From [Leptolyngbya] sp. JSC-1 (lineage in GTDB: Bacteria > Cyanobacteriota > Cyanobacteriia > Elainellales > Elainellaceae), in the NCBI GenBank assembly GCA_000733415.1, contig KL662191.1:5599968-5618163 (forward strand): a stretch of DNA of 18,196 nt, read 5' to 3'. Position numbers and translations under genes: made by a program. This document shows positions 1 to 6,973 of the stretch, in pieces (position 1 is the first letter of the stretch; the number at the start of each line of letters is the position of its first letter). The notes below the pieces were generated by a model. That model ran no database searches. It saw only the letters and a list, made by a program, of their open reading frames with translations, and was not told the origin of the DNA.

Positions 1-272
1 GAACAGCAGCGAGTGGCGAGTGAGTTAGCGGGAGTCGAGACGGCGGCGGTCAGGAAGTTGCAGCCTTCCAAGTAGGAGGACGCGATGCCGTGGGTGTACC
101 AGGAGGTGACAAAGGTGGTGCCGGTCAGCCAGCCGCCGAGCGCGAGGTAGGCGCAGGGAAACAGCAGGATGCCGGACCAGCCGACGAAGACGAAACGGTC
201 GCGCTTGAGCCAGTCGTCGAGGACGTCGAACCATCCTCGCTCTGCTCGCGCTCTCCCCATTGCTATGGTCAT
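1..272 (-). CDS. psbD: Photosystem II reaction-centre D2 protein, N-terminal part (partial, apparent frameshift near the window edge)
   Basis: D2 binds, with D1, the cofactors of the photosystem II reaction centre in the thylakoid membrane. The minus strand read from 272 gives a near-canonical D2 N-terminus: MTIAMGRA, then ERGWFDVLDDWLKRDRFVFV, WYTHGIASSYLEGCNFLTAA and VSTPANSL. After residue 85 (around base 17) the frame breaks: it reads ATRCC where D2 has GHSLL, and one added G restores GHSLL. This is a one-base deletion or a sequence error. The start has a good ribosome site (AGAGGA at 280-285 as read on the minus strand, about 8 bases from ATG). From about codon 12 onward nearly all codons end in C or G, much more biased than the neighbours, as expected for a very highly expressed photosystem gene. 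Whether psbC follows is outside the window. Identification is firm; intactness is not. Confidence 0.93.
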   Translation of the reverse strand, partial: MTIAMGRARAERGWFDVLDDWLKRDRFVFVGWSGILLFPCAYLALGGWLTGTTFVTSWYTHGIASSYLEGCNFLTAAVSTPANSLATRCC

Positions 273-681
273 TTCATATCCTCTTAATATGACAATGCAT
301 CCTCAGTTACCGAACGTCTTTAAGAAACTCGTTCAGCTAAGAGGGAAACCAACCTTGAAGTTGACGCTAATCGGAATATGGAGCAATCAACCGATATTAA
401 AACCGGTACCTGTCCATATCTCCCCTCTAAGCACCCGGAATAAATACCTATCAAGGTTTGCTGAGAGAGGAGTTAACGTTTCTATATGATAGGGAGATAT
501 GAAAATTTTTACAATCTGACATGTACTGTTCTTATCAAATGCTTGCCCATTGCAGTTTCTAATCATTCCAGATGCTGCAAACCCGCGTTTGGCTCTCCTG
601 GAGGGCAAACCCTAAAATTAGAATCTGTGGCGTTTACGCTTGTGTGCTTTTGTAAATTTTGTAAACTGGTCGTTTTCATCT
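273..681. other. Divergent psbD / ycf4 intergenic region
   Basis: A 409-bp gap between two divergent photosynthesis genes; it must hold both promoters. For ycf4 a weak candidate is TTGGCT (589-594), an 18-base spacer, and TAAAAT (613-618). A tandem pair of TTTTGTAAA lies at 648-656 and 657-665, just before the ycf4 start. On the psbD side GAACG (312-316) and CGTTC (330-334) can pair as a short stem in the leader. No convincing psbD -10/-35 pair was found by eye, and the open frames here look like chance. Confidence 0.4.
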
Positions 682-1266
682 ATGGCTGTACCGCTCGCCT
701 CGAAACCGGATAATAAGCCGGATAATAAATTAGTTTTGCGTCAATCCGTCTTGGGGGCACGTCGTCCTAGTAACTATTTTTGGGCGGCGGCCACGACGCT
801 TGGAGGAGTTGGCTTTCTGCTGTCGAGTCTTTCCAGCTATTTCAAAGTCAATTTACTGCCGTTCTCGGACCCTACCCAGTTGGTCTTTATTCCGCAAGGT
901 GTAGCCATGGGGTTCTATGGTATAGCAGGAACCCTACTGGCGCTGTACCTGTGGCTAATCATTGCCTGGGATGTGGGCGGTGGCTATAACGAGTTCAACC
1001 GCGAGACCGGCCAACTCACAATTTTTCGCTGGGGGTTTCCGGGCAAGAATCGCAAGATCGAAGTGACGCATCCACTAACTGACGTGCAGTCGATTCGGGT
1101 AGAAATTCGAGAAGGGCTAAATCCACGGCGAGCACTGTACCTGCGCATCAAAGGCAAAGGCGATATTCCCCTGACGCGCGTCGGGCAGCCGATTGCCCTT
1201 TCAGAATTAGAAAATCAGGGCGCAGAATTAGCCCGGTTTCTAGCCGTTCCCTTAGAAGGGTTGTAG
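682..1266 (+). CDS. ycf4: Photosystem I assembly protein Ycf4
   Basis: Ycf4 is a thylakoid membrane protein that helps assemble photosystem I. Of 194 residues (family about 185-190), two hydrophobic segments lie at roughly 30-50 and 72-92, followed by a soluble domain. Signature stretches are VNLLPFSDP, FIPQGVAMGFYGIAGTLLAL, WDVGGGYNEF, IFRWGFPGKNR, EGLNPRRALYLRIKGKGDIP and LTRVGQPIALSELENQGAEL, ending in the typical PLEGL. I chose ATG 682 over the upstream start at 640 because the extra 14 residues do not look like Ycf4 and the 682 product begins MAVPLA like its relatives. There is no clear Shine-Dalgarno site. A 12-bp-period duplication (CCGGATAATAA at 706-716 and 718-728) encodes a repeated PDNK in the variable N-terminus. 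The stop codon touches the ribosome site of the cyclophilin gene, so the two are probably one operon; as I recall, Synechocystis has the same gene order. Confidence 0.96.
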   Translation: MAVPLASKPDNKPDNKLVLRQSVLGARRPSNYFWAAATTLGGVGFLLSSLSSYFKVNLLPFSDPTQLVFIPQGVAMGFYGIAGTLLALYLWLIIAWDVGGGYNEFNRETGQLTIFRWGFPGKNRKIEVTHPLTDVQSIRVEIREGLNPRRALYLRIKGKGDIPLTRVGQPIALSELENQGAELARFLAVPLEGL

Positions 1267-1277
1267 AGGAGTTAAAC

Positions 1278-2084
1278 ATGCGAATCAGAATGGGCTATTG
1301 GATCACTTCCTGTCTGTTAGCTAGCTTGCTAATTCTGTCGGGTTGCACGGGCAACACCGCTCAAGATACGGCAACTCCCGCTAGTCCTACGGTCCCAGAG
1401 AGTCCTACAGCAGCAGTCTCACCTACCGCATCACCGACTGTGGCCTCGCCCAGCGCCGTTGTCCAGGTGGATCCTCAGTTCAACAATCTGCCCCAGCTGT
1501 TAGGCGAAGCTACCGTGGAGTTGGTCGTCAAGGGTTCGCCAATCGTGATTCGAGTTGATGGAGCCGATGCGCCAATCACGGCAGGGAATTTTGTTGACCT
1601 CGTGAATCGAGGAGTCTACAACGGATTGGCTTTTCACCGCGTGGTGCGTGAGCCTCAGCCCTTTGTCGTGCAGGGTGGCGATCCGCAGGGCAAAGATCCC
1701 AGCTTCCCAATTGACCGACTGGGGACCGGCAGTTTTATCGATCCAGCAACGGCTCAACCGCGCTACATTCCGCTAGAAATTAGACCCACAGATGCCGATC
1801 AGCCGATTTACAGCAAAACCTTTGATACGGCGGGCATTACGGAAGCCCCAAAGCTGAGACATACACGTGGCGCAGTGGCAATGGCCCGTTCTAACCCACC
1901 CGATTCGGCATCATCCCAGTTCTACATTGCCCTCGCCGATCTGGACTTCCTGGATGGCAAATATGCTGTCTTTGGCTATGTCACGAGCGGCATGGAAGTA
2001 GTGGATCAAATTCAACCAGGCGACCGGATCACCTCAGCTCGCGTTGTTTCCGGGCTGGAAAACATGAAGTTACCAGGCGGCTGA
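1278..2084 (+). CDS. Cyclophilin-type peptidyl-prolyl cis-trans isomerase, predicted lipoprotein
   Basis: A proline isomerase and folding helper acting outside the cytoplasm. The 268-residue product starts with a signal peptide (hydrophobic stretch about 7-21) ending in the lipobox LSGC, with Cys23 as the lipidated residue. Residues 27-62 are a Pro/Thr/Ser/Ala-rich tether, followed by a cyclophilin domain from about 76 to 265. Catalytic-site residues visible: FHRV (Arg121), FVVQGGDP (Phe129, Gln132) and SSQFY (Gln214). The position of the cyclosporin-binding Trp of human cyclophilin A is Phe224 and the following His is Tyr229, substitutions common in bacterial members, so weak drug binding is expected. 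It follows ycf4 by 11 bases with GAGGAG at 1266-1271, so translation is probably coupled. A role in photosystem assembly is suggested only by this linkage. Confidence 0.92.
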   Translation: MRIRMGYWITSCLLASLLILSGCTGNTAQDTATPASPTVPESPTAAVSPTASPTVASPSAVVQVDPQFNNLPQLLGEATVELVVKGSPIVIRVDGADAPITAGNFVDLVNRGVYNGLAFHRVVREPQPFVVQGGDPQGKDPSFPIDRLGTGSFIDPATAQPRYIPLEIRPTDADQPIYSKTFDTAGITEAPKLRHTRGAVAMARSNPPDSASSQFYIALADLDFLDGKYAVFGYVTSGMEVVDQIQPGDRITSARVVSGLENMKLPGG

Positions 2085-2086
2085 TC

Positions 2087-2126
2087 GGTTACCAGTTGTC
2101 GGTTACCAGTTGTCAGTTACCACTTG
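2087..2126. repeat. 14-bp tandem repeat between convergent genes
   Basis: GGTTACCAGTTGTC occurs at 2087-2100 and 2101-2114, with a degenerate partial copy AGTTACCACTTG at 2115-2126. The period is 14 (two heptamers), like the short tandemly repeated sequences of cyanobacterial intergenic regions. The third copy runs into the stop codon (2117-2119) and last codons of the minus-strand gene. Confidence 0.85.
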
Positions 2127-4864
2127 GGTGATTGGGCAATCAACGCCGCTACTGCAGCAGCATGCAGGGGTGGGGAGAAAAAAAATCCCTGCCCTTGTTC
2201 GCAACGAAGCGCCTTTAGTCGAGCAAATTGTTCCGCGACCTCAATGCCCTCGGCCACAACGTCCATATCCAGGTTATGGGCTAGCGAAATAATCGCATGC
2301 ACAATCTCAGCGTTTTCGCTGGTTTCATGCATCTGGCTCACAAAAGAGCGGTCAATCTTCAAGGTGTCGATCGGAAATTGCTGCAACCGGCTCAACGACG
2401 AATAGCCCGTGCCAAAGTCATCAATGCAAAGCTGGAGTTGTAGCGCCTTGAGTTGACTCAGTAGCGCTGTTGGTTCGGCAGTTTGGATAATTCCACTTTC
2501 CGTAATTTCCAGTTTTAGCAGGGCTGGATTGAGCTGAGTAGTTTGCAGCACTTGAGCCACCTGCTCCACCAAATCGGGCTGTAAGAGCTGTCTGGCAGAA
2601 AGATTGACGCTAATCGTTAAAGCATTGGCTTGCGGAAACTGATCTTGCCAGCGACAGAGTTGTTGGCAGGCTTCCTGCAAAACCCAGTGCCCAATGGGTA
2701 GGATCAGCCCCATCTCTTCGGCTAGGGGAATAAACTCTGCTGGGGAGATCAAGCCGCGTTCGGGATGGTGCCACCGCACCAACGCTTCAAAGCCGACAAT
2801 GGCTCCGGTCTTCAGGCAAACAATTGGCTGATAGTAGATACAGAGCTGCCGCTGCTCAATCGCCCAGCGTAAATCAGTTTCAAGCTGCAACAGTGCCACC
2901 GCTTGGTTATACATAGCGGTATTGAAAACGGCGTGGGACATCTTGCTGTGCCCTTTGGCTTGATAGAGCGCAATGTCAGCATCTCGGAGGACTTGCTCTG
3001 GTGAGTCATATCCATCGACACTGAGGGCAATGCCGATGCTGGCGCTGGCAAAGATTTTTTCCCCGTTTAAGGTAAAGGGTAACTGGAGTGCTTGGTGAAT
3101 TCGCTCGGCCAAATGAGTGGCTTCCTGCACCTGCTCCATGCCATCGAGTAAAACAGTAAACTCATCGCCTCCCAGCCGTGCAATCGTTTCGTTAGGACGC
3201 AGGCAGTTGGCTAACCGATGGGCAATTGCCACCAAGAGCTGATCGCCAACCAGATGTCCCAGACTGTCATTCACGAGTTTGAAGCGATCCAGATCGAGAA
3301 ACAGCACCGCAAACAAATGGTCAGCGGATTTTTTTGAGTGCGCAATCGCTTGAGCTAGCTGCTTCATAAACAGCACTCGATTGGGTAGCCCAGTAAGATT
3401 GTCATGACAAGCATCGTGAATCAGCTGTTCCTGCATGCGCTTGCGTTCTGTGATGTCTGTAGCTATACCATCCAGCGAGAAGGGTGCTCCCTGGGCATCG
3501 TAGGTGACATGATAGCGATCGCAAAGCCAGCGCACTTCTCCATTGGCGTGCAAAATTCGATATTCGATTTCACCGCTGCCAGTTTGGTACAGCCGTAGTA
3601 AGGATTGCTGAACCTGAGACTGGTCGTCTGGGTGAATCACCTTAAACCAGAGATTTGGATCCTGCAGAAAGTCATTGACTGGACGACCGTATACTTTCTC
3701 GGTGGCTGGATTGACGTAGCGCAATCGATTTTCGGTGAGGGAGTAGGACCAGACCACATCTTCTAAAGATTTGAGGATGCTGTTTAACTTTTGTTCACTC
3801 GCCTTCAGCGCGTCCTCGGCTCGAATGCGGTCGGTGATATCGGTTTGCACGCCGACAAAGTGGGTCAAATAGCCATCGGTATCATAAACCGGAGCTACCC
3901 GCAGCTCATTCCAAAACAGAGCGCCATCCTTACGATAATTGCGCACTACGACATGACATTCGCGTACTTCTTGCAGAGCGGCGCGGAGGACTTCTAGACC
4001 CGGTTGTTTCCGATCGTCCTGCTGCAGTAAGCGACAGTTTTTGCCCAATATTTCGCTGGCACTGTAGCCGGTCATGGCTTCAAACGCAGGATTCACATAT
4101 ACAACCGGGTTATCTGGCTGTTGAACATCGGTGAGAATGATGCCATTACTGCTGGCCGCAATCGCCCGTTCCATCAGCCGCAAGCGTGCCTCAAATTTCT
4201 TGCGAGCAACCGTTGCTGCTAGAACGTTTGCAACTGCTTGCAGAAAATGAATATCATCCTGAGTAAATGTCCAGAATTTTGTGGTGTAGACACCTAAAAT
4301 ACCAAAGGGCTGATCTTGACCTGAAATCACCAAATTGATCCCGCTTTTGATCCGGTGGCTATACAACAGAGCGGGACAGCCAAAGCGTGTTTCAATTAGC
4401 AGATCCCGAATCACAACCGGCTGTCGCTGAGCCAGAGTGTAGCCAAACAGCCAGTTGGACTGGGTCCCCATCTGTGTCCCCACCAGACCTGGTTGCCAGC
4501 CAGTTCCAGCCTGAAGCATCAACGTGCTGCCATTGGGTAGGAGTTCAAAGATGGCGCAATATTGTATTTTGAGAACTTGAGCAACGGTAGTGACCGCTTC
4601 GTGCATGAGCTTAGGCAAGTCGATGTTCAGCAGTGCCCGTTGTCCTAGATGGGCTACCGCTGCCTGCTGGCGAGCGTGGCGTCGCAAAACGGCCTCAGTT
4701 TGCTGCCAATGGCTGTTGCATAGAGGGCTGCATGCCGGTTGAAACCGATTTAATCTTTCTACTACTGGCTCTAATGATGCATGGATGGGCTGGTAGTTGG
4801 CAGGCTGATAAGAGGCGGTATCAAATGGCTGCTCGTTTTGAGGATGCTGGTTAGCAGGAAGCAT
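2117..4864 (-). CDS. GAF-LOV-PAS-GGDEF-EAL protein, probable blue-light-responsive c-di-GMP cyclase/phosphodiesterase
   Basis: A 915-residue soluble signalling protein; no membrane segment is visible. Domains: GAF about 80-225; LOV-type PAS about 230-345; second PAS with PAC end (DGIATDITERKRM) about 355-478; GGDEF about 485-645; EAL about 658-910. The LOV domain has GKNCRLLQ with the photoactive Cys277 and flavin-contacting Asn309 (NYRKDG), Asn319 (FWNEL) and Gln340 (VGVQ), the pattern of bacterial LOV photoreceptors such as YtvA. The cyclase motif GGDEF (565-569) is intact; the inhibitory site reads R556-P-N-E559, not RxxD, so product inhibition may be weak. The phosphodiesterase set looks complete: EAL 693-695, NLS, EITE, D815-D816 (DDFGTG), KIDRSF, EGIE and the final QGQGF. 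Either activity could dominate. The GAF has no clear bilin-binding Cys-His. ATG 4864 has AGGA about 9 bases upstream. No partner gene is adjacent. Confidence 0.93.
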   Translation of the reverse strand: MLPANQHPQNEQPFDTASYQPANYQPIHASLEPVVERLNRFQPACSPLCNSHWQQTEAVLRRHARQQAAVAHLGQRALLNIDLPKLMHEAVTTVAQVLKIQYCAIFELLPNGSTLMLQAGTGWQPGLVGTQMGTQSNWLFGYTLAQRQPVVIRDLLIETRFGCPALLYSHRIKSGINLVISGQDQPFGILGVYTTKFWTFTQDDIHFLQAVANVLAATVARKKFEARLRLMERAIAASSNGIILTDVQQPDNPVVYVNPAFEAMTGYSASEILGKNCRLLQQDDRKQPGLEVLRAALQEVRECHVVVRNYRKDGALFWNELRVAPVYDTDGYLTHFVGVQTDITDRIRAEDALKASEQKLNSILKSLEDVVWSYSLTENRLRYVNPATEKVYGRPVNDFLQDPNLWFKVIHPDDQSQVQQSLLRLYQTGSGEIEYRILHANGEVRWLCDRYHVTYDAQGAPFSLDGIATDITERKRMQEQLIHDACHDNLTGLPNRVLFMKQLAQAIAHSKKSADHLFAVLFLDLDRFKLVNDSLGHLVGDQLLVAIAHRLANCLRPNETIARLGGDEFTVLLDGMEQVQEATHLAERIHQALQLPFTLNGEKIFASASIGIALSVDGYDSPEQVLRDADIALYQAKGHSKMSHAVFNTAMYNQAVALLQLETDLRWAIEQRQLCIYYQPIVCLKTGAIVGFEALVRWHHPERGLISPAEFIPLAEEMGLILPIGHWVLQEACQQLCRWQDQFPQANALTISVNLSARQLLQPDLVEQVAQVLQTTQLNPALLKLEITESGIIQTAEPTALLSQLKALQLQLCIDDFGTGYSSLSRLQQFPIDTLKIDRSFVSQMHETSENAEIVHAIISLAHNLDMDVVAEGIEVAEQFARLKALRCEQGQGFFFSPPLHAAAVAALIAQSPKW
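3515..3522. repeat. HIP1 octamer GCGATCGC
   Basis: The highly iterated palindrome of many cyanobacterial genomes; a second copy is at 11600-11607 in cupA. It supports the cyanobacterial origin but is sparse in this window. Confidence 0.7.
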
Positions 4865-5306
4865 TGTCAGAGTCCTAAAAGATTTTTAAAAAAGCGGGCA
4901 GAACAGAGCCATAACCCAGCAGACTTGCCTCCAGGGTTCTTGACTCAAATAGAAAATAGATATAAAGAAACAAATTTTCGAGTGAAATCGGCTTGACTTT
5001 GGTTAGTCAACAATTGGGGAGACTAAGCAGAAATTCGTTTTTTCAATGTTCCCTATTTAATCAGACAAATGTTGAAAAATATTCAAATTTATTGAATTCT
5101 TAAAATGTTAGATAATAAATTTTGAGGGCGCGAACCATGGCATCAAAAGTTTGGCCCAGAAAGCCACAGGCTTTTGTTAAAGATTCTTTGTTAAACTTAC
5201 AACTGTGCAGTTCGTCCCCATTTTTGACTGACGAGATTGAGTCAAATCAAGGTTGCGTTAGATTGAGCCTTCAAAGCAGTTTATAGGTGACCATTCTCTA
5301 AACGGC
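4865..5306. other. AT-rich intergenic region upstream of the LOV-GGDEF-EAL gene
   Basis: A 442-bp stretch downstream of the pentapeptide gene and upstream of the signalling gene. It holds a palindrome TTGACT (4993-4998) / AGTCAA (5005-5010) with a 6-base gap, about 130 bp before the minus-strand start, a possible regulator site. A short hairpin AAAGCC-ACA-GGCTTT lies at 5160-5174, followed by TTGTT on the plus strand. A 49-codon plus-strand frame runs 5137-5286 with GAGGG about 8 bases before its ATG; I do not recognise it. No confident -10/-35 pair was found. Confidence 0.4.
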
Positions 5307-5328
5307 CTAAACTTCGTAGATTAGGCCG
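5303..5328 (-). terminator. Hairpin overlapping the stop codon of the pentapeptide gene
   Basis: CGGCCTAA (5303-5310) and TTAGGCCG (5321-5328) form a perfect 8-bp stem with a 10-base loop. As read on the minus strand it is followed by TTTAGAGAA, a short U-rich tail. The stop codon TAG (5307-5309) lies inside the stem. Probably a weak terminator or an mRNA 3'-end stabiliser. Confidence 0.5.
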
Positions 5329-6317
5329 TCGGGCATGGTGGTACCAATCAGAATAGCGTCCTCAAAATTGGCAGCACTAATTTCTGCTTTGGTCAGAATG
5401 GCATCGGTCAGGTCAGCCTGGCTCAGATCAGCTCGTGCTAAAAACGCATCAGTTAAATTGGTAGCTCGGAGAATCGCTTGGTAAAGATTGGCGCGACTCA
5501 GATCGGCCCGGAGCAATCGAGCAAAGGACAGATCGGCTTGGAATAGGCAGGCTTGAGTTAATTTGGCATCGGCCAACAAAGCCGATTGAAGCTGAGTATT
5601 GGTTAGATCGGTGTTGGTTAAGCTGGCCCGCTCTAAATTGGCGTTACTCAGATTGGCTTTGCGTAGATTGGCCTGAGCCAAGTTGGCTTCGGTGAGCAAG
5701 CTTTCCTGCAAGTTGGCATAAGTTAAATTAGCGCCACTGCAATCTACCTTGCGCAGAGTCGCCTTTTGCAGATTCGCTTTGCGCAGATTCGCTTTGGATA
5801 AATCAACCCCTGTCAAGTCAACGCTCCGTAGATCGGCCTTACGCAGATTCGCGCCCCGCAGATTGGCGCTTGTATGCCGTCGTTCTTGACGGAAGTTAGC
5901 GCCCCTGAGGCAGGCTCCCGTTAGATTGGCTCCTTCTAGACTGGCATTGCGCAGATCGGCATCCATCAGGTTCACATCCTGGAGATTCGCCAGGGTCAAA
6001 TTAGCGCTGCGCAAATCGGCTCCTTGTAAGTTAGCACCGTGGAGGATGGCATCCTGAAGATTGGCTGCTTGCAACGATGCCTGACTCAGATTCACACCAC
6101 TCAAATCGGCAGCCACCAAATTAGCGTGATTTAACTGAGCGCGGTTCAAAAAAGCCAGCATCAGCGATGCCCGCCGCAAATCAGCCCGACTTAAATTCAC
6201 CCCAATCAAATCTGCCTGTACCAGGTTTAATCCAGCTAAGTTGATGCCCACAAATTCGGTTCGCCCCGATTGATACTGTTCCAGAAAGGTGGTGACTGCG
6301 GCTCCAACAGATCCCAT
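5307..6317 (-). CDS. Pentapeptide-repeat protein
   Basis: A 336-residue protein made almost wholly of A(D/N)LxX pentapeptides such as ADLSG, ANLQG, ADLRS and ANLTL, which fold as a right-handed quadrilateral beta-helix. A short helical-looking head (about 1-22, MGSVGAAVTTFLEQYQSG) precedes the repeats. They are interrupted once near residues 138-147 by NFRQERRHTS, which would make a loop or a break between two helix segments. There is no signal peptide or enzyme domain, so the function is unknown; such proteins are abundant in cyanobacteria and mostly uncharacterised. A TTG at 6386 would add 23 residues, but ATG 6317 is preferred. The extra residues are not repeat-like, and a TATACT box plus a direct repeat lie at 6360-6399, so the TTG would sit almost on the transcription start. 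Confidence 0.85.
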   Translation of the reverse strand: MGSVGAAVTTFLEQYQSGRTEFVGINLAGLNLVQADLIGVNLSRADLRRASLMLAFLNRAQLNHANLVAADLSGVNLSQASLQAANLQDAILHGANLQGADLRSANLTLANLQDVNLMDADLRNASLEGANLTGACLRGANFRQERRHTSANLRGANLRKADLRSVDLTGVDLSKANLRKANLQKATLRKVDCSGANLTYANLQESLLTEANLAQANLRKANLSNANLERASLTNTDLTNTQLQSALLADAKLTQACLFQADLSFARLLRADLSRANLYQAILRATNLTDAFLARADLSQADLTDAILTKAEISAANFEDAILIGTTMPDGLIYEV

Positions 6318-6359
6318 AGTGGTGGCTTTCCAGGTGCAATGGTTAAATTCCAGATGTAT

Positions 6360-6399
6360 TGACTTAAGTATCTTTAAGGTGTCCAATGACCTAAGTATA
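6360..6399 (-). promoter_or_regulatory. Direct repeat and -10-like box before the pentapeptide gene
   Basis: TGACTTAAGTAT (6360-6371) and TGACCTAAGTAT (6387-6398) match at 11 of 12 positions and are 27 bp apart. On the minus strand TATACT (6399-6394) resembles a -10 box and overlaps the upstream copy. The nonamer GACTTAAGT of the first copy also occurs in the ndhF3 upstream palindrome (7170-7178). Confidence 0.4.
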
Positions 6400-6427
6400 G
6401 AAGCGGCGGCTTCGCTGTTTCTCAGGC

Positions 6428-6973
6428 TCAGGACTTCAGTTTGGTTTGAGGTGATTGCTGAACGAGCGGAGCAGGCGATTCCTGGTACAGTGGTTTCACA
6501 GCTCGCAAAATGGCTGCGGCAGTCTGGCTATATTCGACTGGGTTATCTAATCGTCGCGCGGTTTTTTTCAGTTGAACTGTGAGCACAGCTAACTGATCAT
6601 AGGTTTGCAGCATCCGCGCTAACAGTTTATCGAGTTCGTAGCCTTTAAGCAGAAATGCCTGCTCAACTCGGTCAGAGCGGTAGCGGTGATGCAACAGCGA
6701 GAACAGCAGAATTTTGGCCCGCAGGGGGTTTGTATTACGCATGACAGTCTGGCGCAAGTCAAATAAATTAGTCGGGCGCAAAGGAGCGGGGTTCGGAGCT
6801 GGTGCCTCTAAACTCCCTGCGACCGCCTCCGATGCAGCCTTAGAAGCAGGGGAATCCTCAGCCCAATCCCAGATTCGCTCACTCGAAGCCAACGCACCGG
6901 ACGGAAGGGCGCGACTGCGGCGGAAAATAGCACGAAGCGTTTTCAATTGCTCGTCTGAAAATTCTTTCCACAT
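6428..6973 (-). CDS. Hypothetical protein, helical with an Ala/Pro-rich linker
   Basis: I do not recognise this 181-residue protein. It begins MWKEFSDEQLKTLRAIFRRS, a charged amphipathic helix. A low-complexity Ala/Ser/Pro-rich stretch follows (about 40-67), then a mostly helical C-terminal half (about 70-165) with many Leu, Arg and Lys residues, and a polar tail. There is no signal peptide, membrane segment or obvious catalytic motif. ATG 6973 is chosen; the longer reading needs a TTG at 7033 and adds residues that look like leader. No good ribosome site is seen at either start. It lies 110 bases upstream of the pentapeptide gene on the same strand and is divergent from ndhF3. The composition suggests a helical adaptor or regulatory protein, but nothing in the sequence shows a function. 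Confidence 0.6.
   Translation of the reverse strand: MWKEFSDEQLKTLRAIFRRSRALPSGALASSERIWDWAEDSPASKAASEAVAGSLEAPAPNPAPLRPTNLFDLRQTVMRNTNPLRAKILLFSLLHHRYRSDRVEQAFLLKGYELDKLLARMLQTYDQLAVLTVQLKKTARRLDNPVEYSQTAAAILRAVKPLYQESPAPLVQQSPQTKLKS

Noticed and set aside
25..234. Arg-rich open frame on the minus strand
   Set aside because: Shadow of psbD in another frame; the GC-rich third positions of psbD keep this frame open.
2129..2142. TGATT-GGGC-AATCA hairpin as terminator of the signalling gene
   Set aside because: Only five base pairs, inside the coding end, with no T-run.
4450..4640. Bilin-binding GAF (phytochrome or cyanobacteriochrome type)
   Set aside because: The only candidate cysteine (FGCPALLYSHRI) is not followed by the usual His and the motif matches ordinary NifA-like GAF domains.
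5307..6317. CRISPR-like or DNA-level repeat array
   Set aside because: The regular pattern near 15 bp is explained by protein pentapeptide repeats with varied codons.
6317..6386. TTG start for the pentapeptide gene
   Set aside because: It would begin within the promoter-like direct repeat and adds non-repeat residues; ATG 6317 fits better.
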